Below the pieces are notes generated by a model. It saw only the letters and a list, made by a program, of their open reading frames with translations, did no database searches and was not told the DNA's origin. The position numbers were made by a program, and so were the translations under genes. From an uncultured Butyricicoccus sp. (GTDB taxonomy: Bacteria; Bacillota; Clostridia; Oscillospirales; Butyricicoccaceae): a stretch of 39,615 bases of DNA. Below, piece after piece: positions 1 through 11,064 of the stretch; position 1 is the first letter of the stretch; every line of letters begins with the position of its first letter. The stretch is taken from assembly GCA_944384745.1 (NCBI GenBank), contig CALWUO010000015.1:1-39615 (forward strand), written 5' to 3'.

Positions 1-30
1 CTGCTTTCTGAATAATAAGGAGTTTTTTCT

Positions 31-930
31 ATGCCGCAAAGATTATTATTTGTCGTAAACCCAAACTCTGGCAAAGGTGAAATGCGTCATCATATAGTTG
101 ATTGTGTAGATGCATTTGTTCGTGCAGGGTTTGAAGTTACACTATATACAACACAAAAATCTGGTGATGCTACTCGCATTGTAATTGAACGTGGTGCAGC
201 ATTTGACCGTATTGTATGCAGCGGCGGTGATGGTACATTAAATGAAACTGTTGCTGGACTTATGACACTCAAAGAGAAGCCCGCTTTAGGTTATATTCCA
301 TCTGGTACGACAAATGACTTTGCATCTAGCTTAAAAATACCTAAAAATCCGATTGAAGCTACCAACCTTATTATAAATGGTAAACCATATAATGTTGATG
401 TGGGGCAATTTAATGATAGATATTTCACTTATGTAGCTGGTTTTGGTGCATTTACTGAAGTATCCTATTCCACACCACAGGTATCAAAAAATGCTCTTGG
501 TAGACTTGCATATATTTTAGAGGGCATAAAATCGCTTCACACTTTAAGACCATATGGTGTTACAGTTAAAACCGATAAACAGGTTATATCTGATAAATTT
601 ATATTTGGTATGGTTACAAATGCCACAACAGTTGGCGGATTTAAGGGTATTATTGCAAATGATGTTGGGCTTGATGATGGACTTTTTGAAATTTTTCTTG
701 TAAAAGCACCAACAAATCCAATAGAATTGCAAATGACCATAAATGAATTATTGGTTTCACCAGATACAAATAAATTTATAACTAGATTTAAAGCACAAAA
801 AGTTGAATTTATTTCTGATGATGAAATTCCATGGACTCTTGATGGTGAATTTGGCGGTGCACCTAAAAATATAGAAATTATAAATCATCAACAAGCACTT
901 AATATTTTTGCTGGTAACATAAACGAATAA
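31..930 (+). CDS. Diacylglycerol kinase / YegS-family lipid kinase
   Basis: A 299-residue soluble protein of the DagK/YegS/BmrU lipid kinase family, which phosphorylates diacylglycerol or a related lipid at the inner membrane face using ATP. Visible motifs are the N-terminal VVNPNSGKG nucleotide-site strand (about residues 8-16), SGGDGTLNE (about 64-72) and PSGTTNDFA (about 91-99), followed by the beta-sandwich lipid-binding C-terminal half. Length matches the family (about 290-310). An AAGGAG ribosome site lies just before the ATG. It stands alone, with a strong hairpin terminator directly after it. The lipid substrate cannot be told from sequence; recycling of diacylglycerol is the usual role in Firmicutes. 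Confidence 0.9.
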   Translation: MPQRLLFVVNPNSGKGEMRHHIVDCVDAFVRAGFEVTLYTTQKSGDATRIVIERGAAFDRIVCSGGDGTLNETVAGLMTLKEKPALGYIPSGTTNDFASSLKIPKNPIEATNLIINGKPYNVDVGQFNDRYFTYVAGFGAFTEVSYSTPQVSKNALGRLAYILEGIKSLHTLRPYGVTVKTDKQVISDKFIFGMVTNATTVGGFKGIIANDVGLDDGLFEIFLVKAPTNPIELQMTINELLVSPDTNKFITRFKAQKVEFISDDEIPWTLDGEFGGAPKNIEIINHQQALNIFAGNINE

Positions 931-936
931 AAATTT

Positions 937-970
937 AAGGACGAATGAAATAAATCATTCGTCCTTTTTT
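937..970. terminator. Bidirectional intrinsic terminator between the lipid kinase and cbiET genes
   Basis: A perfect 12-bp stem (AAGGACGAATGA at 937-948, its complement at 955-966) with a 6-nt loop, followed on the plus strand by a T run. The right arm contains the stop codon and last codons of the converging cbiET gene, so the hairpin is shared between coding sequence and terminator. Confidence 0.85.
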
Positions 971-2184
971 ATATCTATATTTTCATTTATAAGGTCTTTG
1001 CCTCCAAATAATAAAAACATAGGCTTATCTGAAAGCATCATAGTATGAGAACCTAATACTTTACCTCTTGATAATGTTAGTTGACTTACATCAACCACTG
1101 CAAATCTAAGGCTTGAAAGTGCAGACTGTGCCTCGGATAGACGCTCTAAATTATGAGCTACTATAACAACTCTGATTTTATCATTTTTATGTTTAAGAGA
1201 TTGCAGTATTCTTTTAATACCTCTGACGTTGTCCCCTACAAATACCGCATCTGGTATAATATCGACATTATGTTCAAGCATTTCAAGAGCATTTCCATAT
1301 AAAGCACTTATATTATAAAGCCCTAAATTTTCTTTATTTTGCTTTAGCATTTCAAACTCTTGACTATTTTCTTCTATTGCAATAACACTGCCCTTATACG
1401 CCATTCTAGCAAGCTCCACAGCCATTTCTCCACTGCCTGCACCTATATTTATAATTTTATCAGTTGGCTGTATACGCATTAAATTTGACGCATTCCAACG
1501 CACTTCCTGAGTTAGTGCATTTTCACATAATTTTAATTCATTGTCAAAGATAGTCTTTGTTTTATCATTAAATTTAGGATTTTCAATAATCATAACAGAT
1601 GGATTTGCAAATTCATAATCACGTAAATGTTTAGCTTCATCTTGAACTATACGTTCTCTACCTGTTGCAATTTTTGAACCTACTGTCACTCTTATATTGC
1701 TAAGTCCTGCATCACATAACATTCTACATATATGGTCTGGTATATTTTCACCGCTTAAAAGCACAGCAACTTTTTTATTATAACTTATAGCTGCTAATAA
1801 ATCCTCGCTTTCATATTCAAGCCAATAGATATTATCATAACTTTGATTTGTTTTTGCACAAAGATACTGTACTGAACTTATACCTGCATAACATTTAACA
1901 TCTGCATAGCCTTTAAGTTCATTATAAAGCTGTTCTCCCTTGTCAAAAAACAAACTATCTCCCTCTAAAAGCAACACAATATGCTGTTTTTTAGACTCCA
2001 TAGCAAGCTCTTTCATATCGCTAAACGGAACAACTCGCCATGTATCACGCAGAGTTATCAGTGTACCCGCAATTTTTCCGCTTGCATATACTTCATCTGC
2101 TGTTTTGATTATCTGTGTCACCTGTTCGGTAAGCAAACCTGCATGACCTGCACCTGCACCGATAATAGAAATAATTCGGCTCAT
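955..2184 (-). CDS. cbiET: Precorrin-6Y C5,15-methyltransferase, CbiE-CbiT fusion (CobL-like)
   Basis: A two-domain cobalamin enzyme of about 409 residues. The N-terminal half (to about residue 200) is a tetrapyrrole methylase of CbiE type, opening with the glycine-rich IIGAGAGHAG; the C-terminal half is a CbiT methyltransferase with the SAM motif INIGAGSGEMAVELA (about 245-259). Together they methylate C5 and C15 of the corrin ring and decarboxylate the C12 side chain. The ATG at 2184 is preferred to one two codons upstream because AGGAGGG at 2194-2200 is only 3 nt from the upstream ATG and 9 nt from this one. No other cobalamin gene is present in the window. Confidence 0.87.
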   Translation of the reverse strand: MSRIISIIGAGAGHAGLLTEQVTQIIKTADEVYASGKIAGTLITLRDTWRVVPFSDMKELAMESKKQHIVLLLEGDSLFFDKGEQLYNELKGYADVKCYAGISSVQYLCAKTNQSYDNIYWLEYESEDLLAAISYNKKVAVLLSGENIPDHICRMLCDAGLSNIRVTVGSKIATGRERIVQDEAKHLRDYEFANPSVMIIENPKFNDKTKTIFDNELKLCENALTQEVRWNASNLMRIQPTDKIINIGAGSGEMAVELARMAYKGSVIAIEENSQEFEMLKQNKENLGLYNISALYGNALEMLEHNVDIIPDAVFVGDNVRGIKRILQSLKHKNDKIRVVIVAHNLERLSEAQSALSSLRFAVVDVSQLTLSRGKVLGSHTMMLSDKPMFLLFGGKDLINENIDIKKDE

Positions 2185-2243
2185 TGTCATTTACCCTCCT
2201 ATATAAAAAGCATATTTAGTATAGCAAAAATTTATTATAAAGT

Positions 2244-2279
2244 CAAAAACAGCTGGACACTGTTTTAGTATCCAGCTGT
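2244..2279 (-). terminator. Intrinsic terminator after groEL
   Basis: A 9-bp stem ACAGCTGGA (2249-2257) with TCCAGCTGT (2271-2279), followed on the minus strand by five Us. It ends the groES-groEL transcript before the cbiET gene. Confidence 0.75.
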
Positions 2280-2298
2280 AAAAATCTTATTTTTTATA

Positions 2299-3927
<1,629 letters not shown>

Positions 3928-3963
3928 TTAAATTCCTCCAATTATAAATAAAACGATAATATA

Positions 3964-4260
<297 letters not shown>

Positions 4261-4287
4261 CTAAAATTTTGGATTTACAATTTCATT

Positions 4288-4314
4288 TTAGCACTCTCAT
4301 ATTACGAGTGCTAA
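4288..4314 (-). promoter_or_regulatory. CIRCE operator (HrcA binding site)
   Basis: A perfect match to the CIRCE consensus: TTAGCACTC at 4288-4296, a 9-nt spacer, GAGTGCTAA at 4306-4314. CIRCE is the site of the heat-shock repressor HrcA, so groESL is expected to be repressed by HrcA in unstressed cells. It lies between the promoter and the groES start. hrcA itself is not in the window. Confidence 0.97.
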
Positions 4315-4322
4315 CGATTATT

Positions 4323-4351
4323 ATAATACATCACTACTCTATAAAATGCAA
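4323..4351 (-). promoter_or_regulatory. Predicted vegetative promoter of groESL
   Basis: On the minus strand TTGCAT (4346-4351) and TATTAT (4323-4328) are separated by 17 nt, a good sigma-A-type arrangement ending just upstream of the CIRCE element. An overlapping TATAAT with a longer spacer exists, so the exact -10 is not certain. Confidence 0.65.
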
Positions 4352-4369
4352 GGGGTGAATTGTGTTTTT

Positions 4370-5569
4370 TTAATAAATTTTTTTGGAGTTTTTTGTGTTT
4401 CTTTGCTGTCTGGTTGAATTTTTAACTATTGGACTTTTAAAAGGCTTTCTTTCTGGCTTAAAATACATATATAAATCGCATTTAATCATGCCATTATATA
4501 GTTTTCTTTTCTTGTCTGCCATATATCCAAAGTGTTTTTCAAATTCCTCATCAGATGTTAAATAATACTGTTTTAAATTTGATTTACCTGCAGTTTTTCC
4601 CAAGAGAGTATAAATCTTTCTAGCCTTATCAATATCCATAAGTCTTTCACCATATGGAGGGTTTGCAAACACTAAACCACTTCTATTTATATAATCAATC
4701 TTAGTTGCATCTTGAGTTGTAAACTCTATTAAATTATTTACTCCCGCTTTTTTAGCATTAGCAATAGAAAGTTCTGTACATTCTTTGTCTATATCTGAAC
4801 CATAAATTTCAAATTTAGCATCAGTTAAAATGTTATCCAGTGCATTTTTTCTTGCATTGCTCCATACCTCTTTAGGTATAACAGCCCACTTCTCCGCATC
4901 AAATCTGCGATTTAAACCCACTGCACGTTTTTGGGCAATCATAGCCGCTTCAATAGCAATAGTTCCAGAACCACAAAACGGGTCTAAAAGTGTATCTCTG
5001 CCACGCCAACGAGCAACTTTTATCATAGCGGCTGCAAGGGTTTCTCTAAGTGGTGCTGCATTAGAGTTTGCACGATAACCACGTTTATGAAGTCCTGCAC
5101 CTGAAGTATCAAGAAATATTTCAGCTATATCATTCATAATTGAAAACTGAATTTGTACTTTTGAACCAACTTCTTCAAACCATGATACACCATAAACACT
5201 TTCAAGTCTTTTAACTATTGATTTTTTAATCATGCCTTGAGTGTGTGGAAGTGAATTTATTTTTGAATTAAGTATATGACCCTTAACAGGGAATGCATCA
5301 TTTACACCTATCCAATTTTCCCAATCAATTTTATATACATTATCAAATAATTCTTCAAAATTTGTGGCTTTAAACTTTGCAAGTCTAATAAGCACACGTT
5401 CTGCACAACGCAAATTTAAATTCGCCCATGCAAGTGTATTAAAATCACCTGTGAAAAATACTCTTCCATTATCTGCCCTTACATCTTCAAGCTTGCCTTC
5501 AAAACGCAATTCATCAGCAACAATGCCTTCAAGTCCAAAAAGTGTGGGACAACAAAACTCCAACTTCAT
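4370..5569 (-). CDS. THUMP-domain class I SAM-dependent rRNA methyltransferase (RlmL/YpsC type)
   Basis: A 399-residue RNA guanine-N2 methyltransferase like B. subtilis YpsC or the N-terminal half of E. coli RlmL, which acts on 23S rRNA. The N-terminal third is the ferredoxin-like/THUMP RNA-binding region. The catalytic domain shows LLDPFCGSGTIAIEAA (about residues 195-210, SAM site) and the FANPPYGERL motif (about 301-310), whose NPPY is typical of methylation at an exocyclic amino group. The C-terminus ends in a lysine/arginine-rich tail. Transcribed leftward toward groES, without an obvious terminator between them. Confidence 0.85.
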   Translation of the reverse strand: MKLEFCCPTLFGLEGIVADELRFEGKLEDVRADNGRVFFTGDFNTLAWANLNLRCAERVLIRLAKFKATNFEELFDNVYKIDWENWIGVNDAFPVKGHILNSKINSLPHTQGMIKKSIVKRLESVYGVSWFEEVGSKVQIQFSIMNDIAEIFLDTSGAGLHKRGYRANSNAAPLRETLAAAMIKVARWRGRDTLLDPFCGSGTIAIEAAMIAQKRAVGLNRRFDAEKWAVIPKEVWSNARKNALDNILTDAKFEIYGSDIDKECTELSIANAKKAGVNNLIEFTTQDATKIDYINRSGLVFANPPYGERLMDIDKARKIYTLLGKTAGKSNLKQYYLTSDEEFEKHFGYMADKKRKLYNGMIKCDLYMYFKPERKPFKSPIVKNSTRQQRNTKNSKKIY

Positions 5570-5587
5570 ATTTTTTATCCTTTCTTT

Positions 5588-5620
5588 TAAAAAAAGCTCT
5601 CATCTTAAAAAGATAAGAGC
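5588..5620 (-). terminator. Intrinsic terminator after the SpoVB-like gene
   Basis: An 11-bp stem with one mismatch (GCTCTCATCTT at 5596-5606 with AAGATAAGAGC at 5610-5620), followed on the minus strand by a run of seven Us. Confidence 0.75.
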
Positions 5621-5658
5621 CGCTTTTGTTTGTATCATATCTTGTTTAATTGGATTTG

Positions 5659-7212
5659 TCAATAGAGTGACCAAATAAATGACATATTGGTAGTTTTGCC
5701 TGTTTTTATATAATCGCTTAATTTAACACCTAATATATGTAATAAAAATACACATATACCGCCTGATGATATGGCAGTAAATACAACTGATAGCCATTGA
5801 AAACCAACTGCACCAAGGAAAAATGTATATAAAACTCTTACCCATAAAAAAACAGTTGCACCACAAACAAGCGGTTTTGCAAAAAGAGAAAGTAATTTTT
5901 GTTTTATATCCGTACAGCTACATAAACAAATGAAATTACAACACACAGTTAAAACACTCGCCATCACTTGAGCTATTATATAACCATAAATTCCTAGCTT
6001 TGGATTTGCCGCAAGCACCCATACTAAAACAAGCTGTAAAACCTCACCTGCAACAGCCGAAAAAACAACAAAACGCTGTTTACCAAGTCCATTTAATATA
6101 CCAGTTGTGACCATATGATAATAAACAAGCACCACTTCAACACCTAAAATAGCCATATATGAAAGTGTGATTGACTCCGCAAAGAATAAACGTGATAATG
6201 TTGGTGCAAGTGGCACAATTAACGCTGTAAGCGGAATTGCAAGTAAGCCTGTTATACTTATTGCTTTTTCCACAAGTGCATTTATGCGGTTATTATTGCC
6301 TTGTGTACGGCTTTTACTTATAGCAGGCATTATAACTGTACACATAGAACCAATCATAGCTATTGGCAAAAGTAAAAGCGGCATAGCCATTGAAGAAATT
6401 ACACCGAGCTGATAAAGTGCTTGCTGTTCGGTAAGCCCTGCAAGCATTAAACGCTTAGGCAAAATAATGGAACTTGCTGAGGCTAATATATTATTAAATA
6501 CTGCTGCACCTGTAAGCGGTAAAACAACAGCAACAAATTCTTTATTAAATCCGCTTGGAAGTGGCTTTATAGTCTGCTTATATATTTTTATTTTATATAT
6601 CCTAGTAAGTAGAGTAGCACTTACGCACTCACTTAAACACATACCAACAAAAATTATTATTGCAACTTTGCCTGTATCCTCTCCCCCGAAAAAAGCAAGC
6701 AATCCCAATACACTTCCAATTCTTACTATCTGCTCTGTGAGTTCGGCAGATGCTGCCCATTCCACTTTATCTAGTCCAATACATACTGATTTTACAATAT
6801 TCTCCACACCAGTTAGAGCTAAACAGATAATCATTATAGGGAAAATTGTTTTTATACCTAAATCACCTAATATATTTTGTGCTATAAAATCTCTAAAGAT
6901 AAATAGTATTATTGCACCTAGAGATATAAATAAAACAAATGTCTTTGCAGCTTTTTTTGTCATCAGTCCTATTGAATTTCTATGACCTGAGGCATAAAGT
7001 TCTGCTGATAACCTAGAACATGCCATAGTAATGCCTGATAAACAAGCCGCATGAACCACAGCATAAACTGAATATGCCAAATGATACATTCCTAAGCCTT
7101 CCGCACCTGCAAGACGACTAACACCTATTCGATATATAAACCCTAAACCTTGTAAACCTATATTAGAGGCACATAAAACCATTATGCTATATAAAAGTCC
7201 ATGATGTTTCAA
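5659..7212 (-). CDS. SpoVB-like polysaccharide/lipid flippase (MATE/MOP superfamily)
   Basis: A 517-residue integral membrane protein with about 12-14 hydrophobic segments over its whole length. The N-terminus (SNIGLQGLGFIYRIGVSRLAGAEGLGMYHL) and the repeated PLTG/PLTALIVPLAPTL-type loops fit the SpoVB/MurJ/polysaccharide-biosynthesis branch of the MOP flippases. In spore formers SpoVB is needed for spore cortex synthesis, probably by flipping a lipid-linked precursor. Several SpoVB paralogues usually exist, so a vegetative cell-wall or polysaccharide role is possible. No glycan genes flank it. It is divergent from the sigma factor gene at 7352. Confidence 0.82.
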   Translation of the reverse strand: MKHHGLLYSIMVLCASNIGLQGLGFIYRIGVSRLAGAEGLGMYHLAYSVYAVVHAACLSGITMACSRLSAELYASGHRNSIGLMTKKAAKTFVLFISLGAIILFIFRDFIAQNILGDLGIKTIFPIMIICLALTGVENIVKSVCIGLDKVEWAASAELTEQIVRIGSVLGLLAFFGGEDTGKVAIIIFVGMCLSECVSATLLTRIYKIKIYKQTIKPLPSGFNKEFVAVVLPLTGAAVFNNILASASSIILPKRLMLAGLTEQQALYQLGVISSMAMPLLLLPIAMIGSMCTVIMPAISKSRTQGNNNRINALVEKAISITGLLAIPLTALIVPLAPTLSRLFFAESITLSYMAILGVEVVLVYYHMVTTGILNGLGKQRFVVFSAVAGEVLQLVLVWVLAANPKLGIYGYIIAQVMASVLTVCCNFICLCSCTDIKQKLLSLFAKPLVCGATVFLWVRVLYTFFLGAVGFQWLSVVFTAISSGGICVFLLHILGVKLSDYIKTGKTTNMSFIWSLY

Positions 7213-7351
7213 AGCATTGCCCAGTCCTTTAAAATAATTGTTTACTAAACTATATGCTTTGTTAATATATCTTTATGATTTAAAAATTTATTTTATCTTT
7301 TGTGTAGTATTTGCATTTAAAAAGGTAGTATATAAATAGAGGGAGGTAAAA

Positions 7352-7906
7352 ATGATGGAAGATAAAAAGATTATTGATTTATTTTTTAAGCGGTCAGAGC
7401 AGGCAATACAAGAACTTGACAACAAATATGGTAAAATCTTTTATAAGCTATCAAATAACATTGTCAATAACAAACAAGATGTTGAAGAATGTTTAAATGA
7501 CGCATATTTAGGGGCGTGGAACACAATTCCACCTCAAGAACCAAATCCATTATTATCTTACATATGCAAAATAGTTCGCAATGTTTCACTTAAAGCTTAT
7601 TGGAAAGATAAAAAACAAAATAGTATTTATACTGTCGCTATGCATGAGATTGAAAGTTGTATAGCGGATAACAAAACAACTGAAAATGAAATTCAAGCTA
7701 AGGAGTTAGCACATATTATTGAAAAATTTTTAGACACGCTTTCTAAAGAAAATCGAATTATTTTTATTAAACGATATTGGTTTTGTGATAGTTACAAAGA
7801 TATAGCTAAGTATACTGGACTTTCTGAAAAAAATATTTCTGTAAGATTAACACGTATACGAGAAAAGTTAAAAAAACACCTAATAGAAATGGAGGTTTTG
7901 CTATGA
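7352..7906 (+). CDS. ECF-type sigma-70 family RNA polymerase sigma factor
   Basis: A 184-residue sigma factor with only regions 2 and 4. Region 2 spans about residues 18-95 (DVEECLNDAYLGAWNTIPP is the region 2.2-like helix); region 4 spans about 125-180, with the helix-turn-helix SYKDIAKYTGLSEKNISVRL. GGGAGG precedes the ATG, and a second ATG follows immediately, so the start could be one codon later. The stop overlaps the start of the next gene by 4 nt (ATGA), suggesting coupled translation with a probable anti-sigma partner. The target promoters are unknown. Confidence 0.87.
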   Translation: MMEDKKIIDLFFKRSEQAIQELDNKYGKIFYKLSNNIVNNKQDVEECLNDAYLGAWNTIPPQEPNPLLSYICKIVRNVSLKAYWKDKKQNSIYTVAMHEIESCIADNKTTENEIQAKELAHIIEKFLDTLSKENRIIFIKRYWFCDSYKDIAKYTGLSEKNISVRLTRIREKLKKHLIEMEVLL

Positions 7907-8682
7907 ATATAAAAAAATTTTCTGATGCTATGAGCCAAATTGATAATAAATATATTGATGAGGCTCTAAATTACAAGAAAAAATCAAAAATCACTTGGAT
8001 TAAGTTTGGTACAGTAGCAGCTTGTTTTGTACTTTTAATTTTTGTTATTTCAAAAACAAATTTACCAGACAAGCAGTTTATATTATCTGATAATTCTTAT
8101 AATGTAACCATTAAATATACTGACAAAACTTTTCCCCAAATTATGAGTTCAACATCACTAGAGTATTTTTATTCAGAAGAAGAATTATTTACTGTTTTTA
8201 ATACAGATATTCTCAAAGGTAAAATTTTATCTGTTAATAATATAGAAATCAATTTAAATGGTTATAAAGTATACTATGCGATTGCACAAATAAAAGTAGA
8301 GAAAGTGTATAGAGGTTCTTGTGATAAAGGCAATATTGTTTCTATTATGCTTCCATGTCCTATAAACAAAAACATTTGGGTAGAAGATACTGATACAGTA
8401 TGTTCTATGAAAGATGGTATGAATGGTATATTTATGCTTATGCCTTATGATGAAAATTCTGTTTTAGAATATAATGATGCACGTTTGGTCAAAAAAGATA
8501 TTGCGGATTACTACTTCCCAGATGGCATACGTTTCGCTTTTCTTGAAACCGAAGACGGACTTATATTCGATAGATATTCATATAAAACCATATCTAATGC
8601 AAAAACACTTGATGAAGTGGAAAAATATATTGAAGATATGATTTTAAAAGTATCCTCTATAAATTACACAGAAGAAAAGTAA
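7903..8682 (+). CDS. Single-pass membrane protein, probable anti-sigma partner of the upstream sigma factor
   Basis: 259 residues. Residues 1-28 are a soluble N-terminus with the pattern DAMSQIDNKYIDEAL that I have seen in clostridial proteins placed after ECF sigma genes; residues about 30-48 form one transmembrane helix (a VAACFVLLIFVI core); the remaining ~210 residues should be outside the cell. The external part has no motif I recognise and has three cysteines. The 4-nt overlap and the topology suggest that it holds the sigma factor at the membrane and releases it on an external signal, but no zinc-binding anti-sigma motif is visible, so this is inferred from context. Confidence 0.65.
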   Translation: MNIKKFSDAMSQIDNKYIDEALNYKKKSKITWIKFGTVAACFVLLIFVISKTNLPDKQFILSDNSYNVTIKYTDKTFPQIMSSTSLEYFYSEEELFTVFNTDILKGKILSVNNIEINLNGYKVYYAIAQIKVEKVYRGSCDKGNIVSIMLPCPINKNIWVEDTDTVCSMKDGMNGIFMLMPYDENSVLEYNDARLVKKDIADYYFPDGIRFAFLETEDGLIFDRYSYKTISNAKTLDEVEKYIEDMILKVSSINYTEEK

Positions 8683-8689
8683 TAAAAAA

Positions 8690-8728
8690 GCAGAGTTTTC
8701 TGGTAAAAACCTAGAACTCTGCTAATTT
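8690..8728. terminator. Bidirectional terminator between the sigma operon and tgt
   Basis: A stem GCAGAGTT (8690-8697) with AACTCTGC (8715-8722), extended by further pairs in the loop, flanked by T runs in both directions (after 8722 on plus, before 8690 on minus). It can end both converging transcripts. Confidence 0.8.
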
Positions 8729-8730
8729 TT

Positions 8731-9873
8731 TTATATTCTCTTTGCTAATTTTTCACTGTATTCAGCTCTGAATTGCTCAAAAGTACCATTTTCAATATGT
8801 TCTCTAATCTTAGCCATAAGATTATTATAGAACCACAGATTATGCTGCACAAGTAATCTTTGTGATAGCATTTCACCCGCTTTTAATAAATGCCTTACAT
8901 AAGCTTTACTAAACTTTTGACAAGTTGGACACTGACAGCCCTCTTCTATTGGTGTGTCGTCGGTTTGATATTTAGCATTATGAATATTTATAATACCATT
9001 CCATGTGAATAAATGACCATGTCTTGCATTTCTAGTAGGCATTACACAGTCAAAAAAGTCCACACCTCTTGAAACAGCTTCAATAATATTAGATGGAGTA
9101 CCAACACCCATTAAATAACGTGGTTTATTCTCTGGAGCGTGAGGAAGTACAACATCAAGTATATGATACATAACGTCGGTTGACTCACCTACTGCAAGGC
9201 CGCCAATAGCATATCCTGGTAAATCAAGTTTTTTGATATCTTCCATATGCTTAATACGTAAATCATCATATGTTCCGCCCTGATTTATACCAAAAAGCAT
9301 TTGTTTTGGATTTACTGTATCAGGTAAGTTATTAAGTCTTGCAAGTTCATCTTTACAACGTTGCAGCCAACGTGTTGTACGCTCACAAGAGTTTTTAACA
9401 TACTCATATGGTGCAGGATTTTCAACACACTCATCAAACGCCATAGCAATATCTGAACCAAGATTGGATTGTATTCTCATACTTTCCTCTGGACCCATAA
9501 ATATTTTTCTGCCATCTACATGAGAGTTAAAGAAAACTCCTTCTTCTTTGATTTTACGCAGAGAAGACAGTGAAAACACTTGAAATCCACCGCTATCTGT
9601 AAGCATAGGACCGTCCCAACGCATAAATTTGTGTAATCCGCCCATTTGTCTAACAATAGCATCTCCTGGACGAACATGTAAATGATAAGTGTTAGACAGC
9701 TCCACTTGACAGCCAAGTTCTTTTAAATCAAATGCATCAACTGCACCTTTAATTGCTCCTGCTGTGCCTACATTCATAAAAACAGGGGTTTGAACAGTGC
9801 CATGAGCTGTTTGAAACTCGCCACGTCTTGCCTTGCCCTCTGTTTTTAATATATTAAATGTTCCAACTTCCAT
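8731..9873 (-). CDS. tgt: tRNA-guanine transglycosylase
   Basis: A 380-residue bacterial TGT that replaces guanine-34 with preQ1 in tRNAs with GUN anticodons, the committed step of queuosine modification. DSGGFQVFSL (from about residue 93) holds the catalytic-site aspartate; FDCVMPTRNARHG (about 265-280) holds the second aspartate and the RNA-binding loop; the C-terminal zinc site is CQCPTC with the downstream histidine in LLVQHNL. Full length. No queA or preQ1 synthesis gene is nearby. Nine bases separate it from the upstream aminotransferase gene, so the two are probably cotranscribed. Confidence 0.97.
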   Translation of the reverse strand: MEVGTFNILKTEGKARRGEFQTAHGTVQTPVFMNVGTAGAIKGAVDAFDLKELGCQVELSNTYHLHVRPGDAIVRQMGGLHKFMRWDGPMLTDSGGFQVFSLSSLRKIKEEGVFFNSHVDGRKIFMGPEESMRIQSNLGSDIAMAFDECVENPAPYEYVKNSCERTTRWLQRCKDELARLNNLPDTVNPKQMLFGINQGGTYDDLRIKHMEDIKKLDLPGYAIGGLAVGESTDVMYHILDVVLPHAPENKPRYLMGVGTPSNIIEAVSRGVDFFDCVMPTRNARHGHLFTWNGIINIHNAKYQTDDTPIEEGCQCPTCQKFSKAYVRHLLKAGEMLSQRLLVQHNLWFYNNLMAKIREHIENGTFEQFRAEYSEKLAKRI

Positions 9874-9882
9874 AAAATTTTT

Positions 9883-11064
9883 CTACTCACTCGCTTTTTT
9901 ATTATTTTCAATGAAAGCTCTCATTCTTCTCATAGCTTCTTTTAGATGTGCCATAGAATAAGAATAAGAAATTCTTACATGACCTTCACCGCTTTCACCA
10001 AACGCATTTCCTGGTACAACAGCGACTTTCTGTTCCTCTAATAGACGACTACAAAACTCCTCAGATGTCATACCAGTAGACTCAATAGATGGGAAAACAT
10101 AAAACGCACCCATTGGCTCAAAGCAATCCAGCCCCATACTTCTAAGCTCTTCAACTAAATAACGTCTACGCATATCATATTGTGTACGCATACGGTTAAC
10201 ATCGTCATCACCTGTTCTTATAGCCTCAATTCCCGCAAATTGTGCGGTAGTAGGTGCAGACATAATTCCAAACTGATGAATTTTACAAACTGGAGCCATC
10301 ATCTCTCTTGGACCCATTGCCCAACCCAAACGCCAACCAGTCATTGCATATGATTTAGAAAAACCACCTACAACAATGGTTCTTTCTTTCATTCCATCAA
10401 TTTCTGCAAAACAAACATGTTCACCTTCATATGTAAGGTCACAATAAATTTCATCACTTAAAACAAGAATATTAGTATCCCTTATAACTTCAGCTATTGC
10501 CTCAAGCTCTTTACGGTTCATAATAGCACCTGTTGGGTTATTAGGGAAAGGCAAAACAAGCAGTTTTGTTTTAGGAGTTATAGCTGCTTTAAGTCTTTCA
10601 GGTGTCAGCTTAAATTGGTCTTCAGCAACTGTTGGTATGGTTACTGGTGTACCACCTGCCATAATAGTAAGTGGGGTATAACATACGAAAGATGGTTCTG
10701 GAATTAAAACTTCATCTCCCACGCTTACAAATGCACGAATAGTATTATCAATAGCCTCACTACCGCCAACTGTAATTAAGATTTCCTTATCTGGGTCATA
10801 ACTTATACCATGTTTTTGCTTAATTTTATTTGCAATTTCTGTGCGAAGTTCAGCAAGTCCCCAGTTAGATGTATAGAAAGTTTTACCTTTTTCAAGTGAA
10901 GTTATACCTGCTCTGCGAATTTGCCAAGGGGTTTCAAAATCTGGTTCACCAACACCAAGTGAAATTGCATCTTCCATTGTCGCAACGATATCAAAAAATT
11001 TTCTAATACCCGATGGCTTTACAATTTTGACACGCTCCGAGTAAAGTTCGGAATAGTTTACCAT
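9883..11064 (-). CDS. PLP-dependent class I/II aminotransferase (PatA/AspC-like)
   Basis: A 393-residue fold-type I aminotransferase. NNPTG (175-179), SDEIYCDLTYEGEH and the Schiff-base lysine K237 in GGFSKSYAMTGWRLGW are all intact, as is the carboxylate-binding arginine in the C-terminal HVRISYSYS segment. The GVGEPDF start is typical of the aspartate/aromatic/PatA branch. Substrate cannot be read from the sequence. Its first 7 nt overlap the end of the Lrp-family regulator gene, which suggests an amino-acid-responsive two-gene unit. Confidence 0.9.
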   Translation of the reverse strand: MVNYSELYSERVKIVKPSGIRKFFDIVATMEDAISLGVGEPDFETPWQIRRAGITSLEKGKTFYTSNWGLAELRTEIANKIKQKHGISYDPDKEILITVGGSEAIDNTIRAFVSVGDEVLIPEPSFVCYTPLTIMAGGTPVTIPTVAEDQFKLTPERLKAAITPKTKLLVLPFPNNPTGAIMNRKELEAIAEVIRDTNILVLSDEIYCDLTYEGEHVCFAEIDGMKERTIVVGGFSKSYAMTGWRLGWAMGPREMMAPVCKIHQFGIMSAPTTAQFAGIEAIRTGDDDVNRMRTQYDMRRRYLVEELRSMGLDCFEPMGAFYVFPSIESTGMTSEEFCSRLLEEQKVAVVPGNAFGESGEGHVRISYSYSMAHLKEAMRRMRAFIENNKKASE

